Below, in pieces: positions 20,946 to 30,830 of a DNA stretch of 64,000 nt. Under the pieces are notes generated by a model, which ran no database searches, had not been told where the DNA came from, and was given only the letters and a program-made list of their open reading frames with translations. Position 1 is the stretch's first letter. The number at the start of each line of letters is the position of its first letter. Both the position numbers and the translations under genes were made by a program. Source of the DNA: Cololabis saira (Eukaryota; Chordata; Actinopteri; Beloniformes; Belonidae); the NCBI RefSeq assembly GCF_033807715.1, contig NC_084599.1, positions 1,098,501 through 1,162,500 on the forward strand. Reading direction: 5' to 3'.

Positions 20946-22471
20946 AATCTGCAGGCCCAGATAATCTGGAACCATATTTTTTAAAGTTAGCTGCTGATTT
21001 TATCGCCAAACCCCTCCAATATCTTTTTAATCTCTCAATCACTACGAATTGTATTCCAGAAATTTGGAAAGTCGCTTATGTCCTTCCCCTTTTGAAAGGG
21101 GGGGACCCTACTTGTTTAAATAATTATCGACCTATCTCCAAGCTGTCCATTTTGTCGAAGGTCCTTGAAGGTCTAGTAAACGATCAGTTAAAGTATTTCC
21201 TTCATATTCACAATATTCTCTCTCCATATCAATCTGGCTTCAGGAAACAACACAGCACAACTACAGCCACTCTCAAACTCACCAATGACATAATAGACTG
21301 GCTGGACCATAAGGAACTTTGTACAGCTCTTTTTGTTGACCTTTCCAAGGCCTTCGACACAGTCGATCATTCTATTCTGAAGCAACGACTGCTTGATATA
21401 GGTTTATCTGAGCAGGCCCTTGGTTGGTTTGATAATTATTTGTCTAATAGAAAACAATGCGTTCACTTCGAAGGCACCTCATCCACACTGTTAAATGTTA
21501 CCACCGGCGTGCCTCAGGGCTCAGTTCTGGGACCCATTTTGTTTGTTATTTATGTAAATACACTGGGCAGAAACATCCCAAAGGCCAAATTTAATTTTTA
21601 TGCTGATGACACCGTTATATATTGTTGTGGCTCTACTTTTGCCGAGGCTCTGGGCAACTTACAGACTACTTTTAACCTCATGGAAAGTCAGCTCATTGAA
21701 CTAAGACTTGTCCTAAATGCTGCTAAAACCAAATTGATGATATTTTCCAATGGCAGGGAAGTACATGTGTCTCCCCCCAGCATTTTGTCCTAACAAGGTT
21801 GTGAGATTGAACTTGTGACCTGTTACAAGTATCTCAGCATTTTAATCGATGATCGGCTTTCTTTTAAACCACATGTAGAAAACCTGGTAAAAAGATTACA
21901 ATTGAAACTGGGATTTTTTTTCTGTCACAGATCTTGTTTTTCTATTTCTACCAGGAAAAAGCTGGTTGCTGTCACTTTCCTCCCTGTACTTGATTATGGA
22001 GATCTCCTTTATGTGTATGCCCCTGCAAATTGCCTACGCTCACTGGGCACCGTGTATCATGGTGCCTTAAGGTTTGTTACTGGATGTAAAGCCCTTACTC
22101 ACCACTGCACTCTATATGCCCCAGTTGAATGGCCATCATTAGCAGCACGGCGCCTTATTCATTGGCATATTTTTATTTACAAAGCTATCCTGGGCCTGCT
22201 CCCCCACTATTTATGTAACTATTTCTCCAAATCCCAGAGCAACTACCACCTACGTTCCAACGAGTTTTATTTACTAAATGTGCCTAAAGTTAACTCAGAA
22301 CTTGGTAAGCACTGCTTTAAGTATGCTGCAGCTGTTGCCTGGAATGCACTGCAAAAAACTCTAAAGCTAAAGGAGCTCATCAATCTTGGAGCTCTGAAGA
22401 CTTGTGTGAGAGAAATTGGAGGAGCTTCATATCGTACTTGTTTCTGTTTTAATGTGAATCCAGAGCCTTAG
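20946..22471 (+). pseudogene. LINE-B reverse transcriptase and C-terminal block
   Basis: Two frames (20942-21793 and 21815-22471) encode RT: SAGPDNLEPYFLKLAADFIA, NNYRPISKLSILSKVLEGLV, ALFVDLSKAFDTVDHSIL (motif A), TTGVPQGSVLGPILFVIYVN (motif B) and FNFYADDTVIY (catalytic motif C, residues about 218-224 of the first frame), then a thumb/C-terminal region with ALRFVTGCKALTHHCTLYAP and AAVAWNALQKTLKLKELINL. The RT catalytic residues are intact. A stop and frame change at about 21793-21815 separate the two parts. Confidence 0.8.
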
Positions 22472-22671
22472 CCCTGTTGCTTCCTCCTTGAAATGTATTT
22501 TATCTGTGTCTTGTAATTGTTGTAATTTTTGTTGTGTGACTTGTGTGTCTGCAATTGTAATTTCTTTTATGCTGCTGTCTTGGCCAGGCTTCCCTTGAAA
22601 AAGAGGTCATTGTGTCTCAACGGGACCGACCTGGTTAAATAAAGGCAAAATAAAAAAATTAAAAAATAAAA

Positions 22672-24570
22672 AAACAGCTCCACGCCCTGCAGGCAACCTC
22701 AAACTCGCGAACCAGTTCAACAGCTTCTACTGCCGGTTCGACGACGACCATGACAACAGCACACCACCATCACCCCCCACCCCCCCTGCTGCTCCACCAT
22801 CACCATCACCCCCCTCCCCCCAGCTTTGTCTACCCCCGTCCCCCCACCTGACACCCTGCCTGCACTTCAGATCTGTGAGGAGGAGGTGTGTCGGCTGTTC
22901 CATAGGCAGAAGGTCAGGAAGGCTCCAGGCCCAGACGGCGTGTCCCCCTCCTGCCTGAGAGCCTGCGCCGAACAGCTGCTCCCACCTTCACACGGATCTT
23001 CAACCGGTCCCTGGAGCTGTGTGAGGTGCCCTCATGCCTCAAACGCTCCACCATCATCCCAGTCCCCAAGAAACCCACCATCACAGGACTAAATGACTAC
23101 AGGCCTGTCGCCCTGACATCTGTGGTCATGAAGACCTTTGAGCGGCTGGTGCTGAGCCACCTGAAGGACACCACAGGCTCCGTGGTCGACCCCCTGCAGT
23201 TTGCCTACCGGGCAAACAGGTCGGTGGATGACGCAGTCAACATCGGACTGCACCACATCCTGCGTCACCTCAACACCCCAGGGACTTACGCGAGGATCCT
23301 GTTCGTGGACTTCAGCTCGGCCTTCAACACCATTGCTACTGAAATCCTCCACCAGAAGCTCACCCAGCTCACAGTGCTGCCCCCACCTGTCAGTGGATCA
23401 GCAGCTTCCTGAGTGACAGGAGGCAGCAGGTGAGGCTGTGGATCATTACATCCAGCACCCGGACCATCAGCACTGGCCCCCCAGGGCTGTGTCCTCTCAC
23501 CACTGCTCTTCTCCCTCTACACCAATGACTGCACCTCAGGGGACTCTTCTGTGAAGCTCCTGAAGTACGCAGACGACACCACCGTCATCGGCCTGATCCG
23601 GGAGGGTGACGAGTCCGCATACAGACAGGAGGTGGAACAGTTTGTCCACTGGTGCAGTGGGAACCACCTGGAGATGACAAGACTGTGGAGATGACAGTGG
23701 ACTTCAGGAAAAACCCACCACCACCCCCCCCCCCCCCCCCCCCTCACCATCTTCAACAGCACTGTCTCCACCACAGACTCCTTCAGGTTCCTGGGGTCCA
23801 CCATCTCCCGGGACCTGAAGTGGTCCACCCACATCAACTCAGGAAGAAGCTCAGCAGAGGTTGTACTACCTGCGTCAGCTCAGGAAGTTTAACCTGCCAC
23901 AGCAACTGCTGATCACCTTCTACTCTGCCACAATCCAGTCTGTTCTCTGCACGTCCATCACTGTCTGGTTTGGATCAGCCACCACACTGGACTGGCACAG
24001 ACTGCAGCGGACAATCAGGTCTGCAGAGAGGATTATTGGGACTAACCTCCCATCTATCGATGACTTGTACCGGTCCAGGACCAGGAAACGGGCAGGCAGC
24101 ATCTCTGCAGACCCCTCACACCCAGGACCAGGACCTGTACCGGTCCAGGACCAGGACCAGGACTAGGACCAGACCCCTCACACCCAGGACACAGACTGTT
24201 CAAACTCCTCCCCTCTGGACAGCGCTACAGAGCACTGTATGCTAAAACCTCCAGACACAAGGACAGTTTCTTCCACCAATCTGTTGCTCTGATGAACTTT
24301 CACAACTAATAGAGTCTCAGAGAAACCAACCAATCACGTGCAATAAAAATAGCAATAGCAACTGCTAACGATAGCAGTTACATGCTGTAACAAGCACCTT
24401 CCGGCTACAATCATGTCTGCCCCACTCTGCTGCACCTCTCACTTTTTTGTATTTTTTGTATAATTTTTTTGTATAATTTGTTTTGTATAATTGTATATAT
24501 GTTATTTTATTCAGAGCTGTCATTCTTCTCTACCTCAAACTGCTGCACCTTAGCTGTTTATTTGTATATA
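22672..24570 (+). mobile_element. Rex1/Babar-like LINE, 3' half of split copy
   Basis: The Rex1 reading resumes at AGCTCCACGCCC and runs through RT to a T-rich 3' UTR. The UTR continues after an inserted segment with the terminal Rex1-type tail at 25431-25516. Confidence 0.8.
22680..24245 (+). pseudogene. Rex1 reverse transcriptase, frame-broken
   Basis: Pieces read [20 protein letters not shown], then after a one-base shift at about 22977 [60 protein letters not shown] (motif A; the stretch around 23317 is the conserved Rex1 detection site), the thumb block LYYLRQLRKFNLPQQLLITF and WFGSATTLDWHRLQRTIRSA. The YADDT motif C falls in a short frame at about 23565-23580. Several frameshifts lie in homopolymer or repeat tracts, including a C-run at 23719-23743. 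RT would copy Rex1 RNA, but this copy is dead. Confidence 0.8.
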
Positions 24571-25430
24571 TGTGTAACATAGTTGAATAGGTTGTGGTTA
24601 AAATCCCGCTAAATGGGGAAACTACGCCCCCTGCTGTTGTATATACCTGCATTCATATTAGCGGGGAATTGTGGGAAATCCTCAGTGCTGGAGGATTCCC
24701 ATGAGGCAGGTAATGCATCTGTATGTCCGTGGACAAAACCAGTTATAAATGTTTTGGAAAGCACTTAAAAGTTAATCTGGGATAAATGTCTGAAAGCTAA
24801 CTATATTAGACCAACTTTGTCACGTTTTTTGTTCAGTCAAATATATGTTCTGTGTATGTTTATTACTTGTAAAAAAACGTCTCCAGTACAAGTAGCTAAC
24901 AGGTTTTATTGTTGTTTTCCCAGACAGACTATGTGCTTTGGTCCACACATACTGCTATTAATGTGCACTGTCTCCTGTACCCCTTTTTCTGTTGCTGCAG
25001 GTATGTTGACTGTCACAATTTTATGTTTTGTGCAAATTCATTAAGCTAAAATAATATATAAAAAACGGTAACAGTTCATGGTAAAAAGATACTACATGCA
25101 TTTTACATTTTCTGTTTTTTCATGTATTAGACATTTGATTTATTTTACTTTGATGCAACTGTATTAAATCCACTATACGATCACTATGTAAAGCAATCAA
25201 AACACTAGTATACTAGTACTCTCAGTGCTGGAGGATTCCCATGAGGCAGACAGACTATGTGCTTTGGTCCACACATACTGGTATTAATGTGCACTGTCTC
25301 CTGTACCCCTTTTTCTGTTGCTGCAGAATAAACACCCTTTTGAGCTGTTACCACCACATGAGTTCCAGAGCGTAATTAATACGGAGAAGACATACATCGG
25401 TCACATATGTCAACAAGTACCACATTTGTT
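24571..25430 (+). other. Segment within the Rex1 3' region holding a spliced-looking internal duplication
   Basis: The block CTCAGTGCTGGAGGATTCCC... (24681-24709) is followed by GTAATG; another block ACAGACTATGTGC... (24924-25000) is preceded by TTTTCCCAG and followed by GTATGT. At 25221-25326 the same two blocks stand joined without the 214 bases between them, with one mismatch seen, and run into AATAAACACCC. The borders match GT-AG intron rules. A TATATA lies at 24640-24645. No protein is supported. The ends of the insert are approximate. Confidence 0.6.
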
Positions 25431-25516
25431 TATTTAATGACTAAAGAGCGAAATAACCGGAGTCAAATTCCTTGTTGGACAATGTTCGAACCTGGCCAAT
25501 AAAGATGATTCTGATT
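25431..25516 (+). mobile_element. Rex1-type LINE 3' terminus
   Basis: GACTAAAGAGCGAAATAACC, then AGTCAAATTCCTTGTTGGAC and CCAATAAAGATGATTCTGAT are typical of the 3' end of fish CR1/Rex1-type LINEs, ending in a (GATTCT)n-type tail. Confidence 0.65.
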
Positions 25517-25598
25517 CTGAGGAGGAGGAGGAGGAGGAGGAGGAGGAAGAAGAAGAGGAGGAAGAAGAGGAGGAAGAAGAGGAGGAAGAGGAAGAGAG
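25517..25598 (+). repeat. GGA/GAA-rich microsatellite
   Basis: An 82-base purine tract of GGA, GAA and GAG triplets directly after the LINE tail. The frame rich in Arg/Lys and its antisense Pro-rich frame are repeat shadows. The third frame is poly-Glu and runs on to SDNTEA and a GTAAGA donor-like site. Confidence 0.9.
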
Positions 25599-27432
25599 TG
25601 ATAATACTGAAGCCGGTAAGACACTTGTTTTTCCTTCTGGGAAGAAATCTCCATCCAGTAATTCTGCTGAATTAATTTGCTGTCACTGAGCATACATGGG
25701 AGGAAGGGTGGTGGTGGTGGTGGTTGGCAGGGGGAGTGGAAATAAAAAGCTGTAACAGGCAGACATCTGTTTAAAGCAAGCGCGAACCACCTTCCATTAA
25801 GGTTCATGCAGAACTAAAATGTGTTGCCGTTCCTTGACAGACCACTAGAGGACTGACCACTCCATTCACCTCCTGGTTATAATGTCTAACTTAAGAGCAG
25901 AAATAAACATATTTACAGTCTGATTCAAAAACTATTTTGGTCTCCATTGTTTTATTTCAGATCCATGACAACTCTGAAGGGGGTGAATGTTTTTATACCT
26001 TGCCAGGAGAGTTTATATCAAGCAATAAATGGCTAATATGGTTGATTGACAGTTGTTCTCACTTCGCCATCCGTAATCATCATGCTACCGACCTCTGTAA
26101 AGCAACCACCCATTAGTACGAACCCAGCATCGGCTAAATGCGACGGCCGTTTTTGATTTTGCCATCTAGTCAACATATTATACGATATATCCCGCTGTAG
26201 ATGTGTGACGGCAGCTCTGCAGATATTGTAGGCCCAAAGTATTATAACTTAAGTGACGTCAGGGTCACCCTGACACAAATTTACAACTCAGCTTTTCAAT
26301 CCTTGTCTATGTGGAGTCCTAGATAAGTGGCACATGCCTCACATGGCTTTTTAAACAGCACAAATAAACGTAGAGACATAACAAGCAACCATGAGCGCAC
26401 TTTTAATGAAGTTAAGTCTGTACTCAGGAAGTGACTGTCACGTATTTTGCCTTTGAAGTAGATTATACAGTTAATGGTTTATTCACACGTTATGCATGAA
26501 AGCCAGTGAAAAAATATAAGACTGCACATATTCAAAGAAAAAACAACAACAACATAACACTCAGGGCTCTGTGATACCTGCTGCATATTTAAAAAAATTC
26601 ACCGTCAACCGTTTTCCCCAGGCGGGAATATGTTGAGTTTAGTTTTCTCTTGTTCTGCTGTTATTTATAAACAGAATTTTTGTTCATATATGTCATCTCC
26701 TGCATAAACAAAGCTACATACACCTATCCTTCTGTATCCTTTCACTTGTTTTCCAATTCCTGTGTCACTCGTCTGCATTATAAAGGAAAGTAGTAGCTTG
26801 TATAAAGAGACGTAGTTTATAATAAGCCTTTACTTAAAGGTTAACCCTCAATCAAAAAGGGAATGTTGCAATATTTTGGACATGTTGTCTGTGTAGCTTC
26901 ATGATAGGTCACATGTATCTAAATTATACCTGAGGGGCAATTTGTTGTACAGTCCACAGAAACACATACAACATCAAAACAAACAGTAACAGGTAGAAAC
27001 CACTCATCAGAGACTGGTTTAAACAGGTATTGGCAGCAGGGACAAATTATTTAATCTTTTTTTTCAGCATTTTGTACTGTATCTGAGAGTAACATAAAAC
27101 CCTTAAAAAGAGGGTGGCTTGGCTACACCAAGATTGACTGAACCTTTTTCAAAGTCTAAACCTTGTACAGTTAAGATCATTTTGGTACGATCTTTCCACA
27201 TCTTTACAACGCCCGTCAGTCAGTTATGGTTATTGAGATATCCAGACCGAAGAATAAAATAAATAAAATAGCAGATTCGAGAAAAGGGTAAAACAGTCAC
27301 TCCAGACATAAGCCTAATAGTCCATATATCTATTCAAAATTATCTTATTTTATGCAAAAATATCTTTGCCAATGTGGTAAGAAAAAAACATATCTAGACT
27401 AGAATTCCAAAAATAGTCCAAAAATATTAGTA
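25599..27432. other. Unrecognised stretch, with a weak terminal-exon candidate at the left
   Basis: At 25599-25616 the poly-Glu frame ends at a GTAAGA donor-like site; a TTTATTTCAG acceptor-like site at about 25961 would place a stop two codons later, and AATAAA lies at about 26025. This could be chance. From 26.05 to 27.43 kb I see AT-rich sequence with no gene or recognised repeat. Confidence 0.3.
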
Positions 27433-28188
27433 ATTAAAGCTGCAAGCAGCGATGAACGGCCCTCGCACCCTTGTGCACATTCAGGCGTACTGTAGTGGAG
27501 GCTTGTATGACTTACATGTAGATTTTTCAGGCCTGGACTATAGAGTCGTGGGTGGATGACACCACCCACGACTCTCTATATCAAACCATTCAAAAGTTAT
27601 GGCAGAAAGTAGGAACTATCAGATATCGACCAATCAGATGAAGGGGCGGGGCTAATTTCAGGCTATTGAAAGGTCAAGTACTCAATACCGAGTCTTATGA
27701 CACCACCCACATGTCTTTATCACAACCCGTTCAAAAGTTATGGCAGAGAATAGAAACTATAAAGTATGGACCAATCACATGAAGCGGGTGCGCTTTTTGC
27801 TATCTATTGTCGCCACGGTAACGCTTTTGTCTGAGAAAAGTAATGGGTGGTGTCATCGGAATCGGTATTGAGTCATTGAACATAATTGGTGCAAATTAGC
27901 CCCGCCCCTTCTTCTTATTGGTCGATATTTGATAGTTCCTATTTTCTGCAATAACTTTTGAATGGGTTGACATAAAGACTCGTGGGTGGTGTCATCGGAC
28001 ATGGTTTTGAGTCCTTGACCATAATTGGTGCAAATTGGCCCCACCCCTTCTTCTGATTGCTCGATATTTCATAGTTCCTACTTTCGTCCTTAACTTTTGA
28101 ATGGTTTGATATAGAGTCGTGGCTGGTGTCATTTGCTAAATGTCCAGGCCTGAAGAATCTACATGCAAGTCATACAAGCGCTTCCACT
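27433..28188. mobile_element. Element R, copy 2 (foldback arrangement)
   Basis: The left end is the R 5' terminus (AAAGCTGCAAGCAGCGATGA). From about 27505, GGAGGCTTGTATGACTTACA and the following 340 bases recur in reverse complement on the right, ending in ACATGCAAGTCATACAAGCG at 28161-28180. The centre is near 27850. The shared arm carries the ACCACCCACGACTCT and AGAAGGGGCGGGGCTAA blocks. The right arm lacks the outermost 60 or so bases; the 3' LTR of ERV-2 begins at that point. Confidence 0.75.
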
Positions 28189-28618
28189 TGTTGAGGAATT
28201 TATCAAAAACCAGTTCAGAAGTCCGCTCGTGGTATAGAGAGTTTTTAATCAGTAAGCCGCCGGTGGACATGACCAGCACAGATCGAGTCTGTAGTTGGTG
28301 TATCGACACAAATTGGTTTGTTCAAAGGGTTTTTATACAAAAGTTACAGGAATAAACCAGCCCAGTGAGAGCCAGTCAGAGGTGGGACCCTTTAGCTTTG
28401 GGACCACCCCTGAGGGATCAGGAAGTCCGTATATGGTCTTTGTCTCTGTGGGGGCTGGAAGTCTCGGCAGGGATGCAAGACGCCGGACCTTGCATGACAA
28501 GGTCCCGGCAGGGGTCTTCAGGGACTGGAACCTGCATGTCTATGTCTTAAGGGGTATATGAGGCTTGAGCAATCTGCAAGGCGTCCTTGTGTCCCTGCAG
28601 GGGGGCCAAACTGTAACA
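28189..28618 (-). mobile_element. ERV-2 3' LTR
   Basis: On the minus strand the segment begins TGTTACAG (28618) and ends CCTCAACA (28189), giving a 430-base LTR with TG...CA ends. The same 3' end, AAATTCCTCAACA, recurs next to the primer-binding site at 35148-35160. A 41-base A run (plus-strand T run 28638-28678) lies just upstream. Confidence 0.65.
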
Positions 28619-28634
28619 ATGCTTCATCAATTCA

Positions 28635-28637
<3 letters not shown>

Positions 28638-28671
<34 letters not shown>

Positions 28672-28678
28672 GTGGAGT
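28638..28678. repeat. Poly(T) run of 41 bases
   Basis: Uninterrupted T tract on the plus strand between the ERV-2 env remnant and the 3' LTR. Confidence 0.95.
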
Positions 28679-28681
28679 ACA

Positions 28682-29401
28682 TCATTTTAGTAATAGTTTG
28701 AGTGATACATATGTTTGCAAGTAAACCTTAGACATGTGGTCGGAAACCAAATAACAACAAGCCAACAAAGCAAATTCAAATATCAAGTAATCAACGTGTC
28801 CTAACTGTTCTTTAAACCAGTCAAACAAACTACTTATGACAGGTGTATGTAACATTTTGGCAATATCTTTCAAGTGATGCGTTATTTCTTGGACTGTGGC
28901 ATTGCGGGTATAAATGTACAACATTCAGTTTTAATGACAGCACAAGTTCCCCCTTGAGAAGCTAGTAAATCCATCATCCCTACAGCAGTCATTTTTTTGT
29001 GAGAGCATAGGCATGCCTTTTGCAGTGGTGTTGGCTAATCTTCAACTGCATGGGATAAATCTCTTATCTGTTCCAAAGCTGCCATGACTCCGTAATTAGG
29101 AACGAGGGCACCAAATGGTCCATGGTGTTTGTGTGTGTGTGTACAATTCTCTTCTAACAATGTGAATGATTCTCATGGCTGGTACCGCATGGCCCAGACC
29201 ACATATTCCAGACCAACCGTTTGGAAAATATTCACAAGCCTTCACGCCACATATCCAGTAAACATCCTTTTGGTAGAGGTATGGAACAGCGATTAACCAT
29301 TGTAGCAAGGTAGCTATAATCCTCAATGGAATCGGGCAGTGGATTTTGGCTTGTTTTAGGCTTAACAAGCGGTTCTTCAGAAGGAGAGCATGTGGAGTCA
29401 C
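28682..29401 (-). pseudogene. ERV-2 envelope remnant
   Basis: Two minus-strand frames (29096-29401 and 28682-28924) resemble the envelope glycoprotein of fish endogenous retroviruses. The first has YWICGVKACEYFPNGWSGIC then GLGHAVPAM, a pattern of Cys, Trp and Pro typical around the surface/transmembrane boundary. The second has WFKEQLGHVDYLIFEFALLA then CC, like a membrane-proximal segment entering a membrane span. Frames are broken and the N-terminal surface region is missing or unrecognisable, so it is a relic. Confidence 0.6.
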
Positions 29402-29830
29402 ATCTCGATGCTACACCATAATTGTCTCGCTTGTGGGGGTCTACGGGGCCTGCGCTGCTCCTCTGCTCCTCCGCTCCTCCGCTCCTCCGCTCCTCCACCA
29501 GTCGTGGAGGTCCTGGGTGTTGGAGTTCAGCTACTCCTGGGCTTTCCCTGCCCGCGTTGCTCCCCTCAATGGCTCCGACGAGGCGCCACAGAAAGAAGAA
29601 GGAATCGGCTGGTCTCCGGTGCACGGTCGAGGAGCTGTGCTCCCGCAGTGGGACGCGTGGAACGTCCTGAGGAGGACGTGCTGAGCCCTGGACCAGCGAG
29701 GCCCTCTCCGACACAAACCCAGTCTCCGGGTTGTGGCATGGCCCGCCACTAGGAAGAGACTGGACAGCAGAAGTTAGTAGAACAGAATGATATCATGGAT
29801 TCATCCATGGCATGGAAGTCCATCTTCTTC
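29402..29830. other. GC-rich segment of unknown origin inside ERV-2
   Basis: Contains (GCTCCTCC)n-like repeats near 29460-29500 and several overlapping ORFs on both strands with no family features. It may be a separate insertion between the integrase and env remnants. Confidence 0.4.
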
Positions 29831-30830
29831 ATACAGAACTGAATTACTTGGTATGGTCATAGGTCTACCCATAATCCTTTCATGAGGCGTGAGTTTGTGC
29901 TTCCTAATGGGTATTGACGGTTGTCAACATTGTCTATTTAAGTCCAGTTTAAAATTCTCTACACATACAAGAACATTTTCATACAAGAACATTTTCATAC
30001 AAGAACAATTTCATACAAGAACAATTTCATATCCCTCACATAATGTCTATTTGCAGAGCTTCAAAAAAGACACGGTGGGGGGAAGTGTTGATAATGTTTG
30101 CAATATTTTTATAGGATGCAAATCTTGGAGCTTATCAATCTTTCAACACTACCGGACACATTCCCCCTTTTGCTCATCTGTGATTGCTAACTGTGATCAG
30201 CTATGCGACATGCATGCCATTCACGGGTACAAGGATGTGGGTTTCACAACGCGGCCGTCGTTGCTGACCCACAAATTATTTACATTTTTACAACCATGGG
30301 AATGCTACAATCCGTTTTTCTTCACCTCAGTAGTCTCTTGTAGGAGGGCTACATTATTAGGAGAAACCAGGTCGTTAGCGAGTATAGAAGGGCAAAGTTT
30401 TACATAGACAGGTAAGCCAAATTTGGCAGTTTCTTTTGCTGCATGGTCAGCTGAAGCATTGCCTAGTGAAACAGGCAAACAAAGCAATAGATGAAGGTAG
30501 TTGACAGGTTTGTAACAGTTCACCAATCAAATAACTACATTTAACGAGTGTCTCCGAGGATGTGATAAATCCTCGGTTCGCCCACAATATATAAAATTGT
30601 GTATACAACCAAAAGCATATCTGGAATCCTTATAGATTGTAACAGTTTTACCTTTTGATCAGTGTATATAGTTTCATCTACTTGGGTGGAGCTGGAGGAG
30701 GGCAAGGCGGCGCTTTCAACAATTAAGAATTATCACGAATTGTATAACCTGCGTATGGTATTCCATTTTATAAGCAGAGCCTGTAGTAGAACACAGGTAA
30801 ATCTGGCTTTCCCCAAGCCATCTTAAAGGG
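29831..30830 (-). pseudogene. ERV-2 pol remnant (RNase H and integrase end)
   Basis: Minus-strand pieces show IYTDQKVK...IRYAFGCIHNF around 30580-30660 and VSLGNASADHAAKETAKFG at about 30410-30470, matching the retroviral RNase H end (YTDS...ADxAAK), and KLTPHERIMGRPMTIP near 29840-29900, matching the integrase C-terminal part. The integrase catalytic core between them is not readable; that stretch includes short tandem copies of a CATACAAGAACA-type unit at about 29955-30030. RT lies beyond the LINE-D insertion and is lost. Confidence 0.6.

Larger units (their letters stand above)
17568..22671 (+). mobile_element. LINE-B, near full-length non-LTR retrotransposon inside Rex1
   Basis: A LINE of about 4.1 kb (5.1 kb with inserts) with a minisatellite in its 5' region, a hydrophobic 2A-like leader, endonuclease, RT, C-terminal block, and a 3' end with GGTTAAATAAAGGCAAAATA and an A-rich tail. 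AAAAGAAC on the left and AAAAAAAC on the right may be the target duplication. Clade not assigned; RT motifs place it in the CR1/Jockey-type group of AP-endonuclease LINEs. Confidence 0.75.

Noticed and set aside
25472..25807. Arg/Lys-rich and Pro-rich ORFs
   Set aside because: Shadows of the GGA/GAA microsatellite on the two strands.
29232..29752. A host gene in the overlapping GC-rich ORFs
   Set aside because: Three frames on one strand and two on the other are open together; no domain, start context or splice structure supports any of them.
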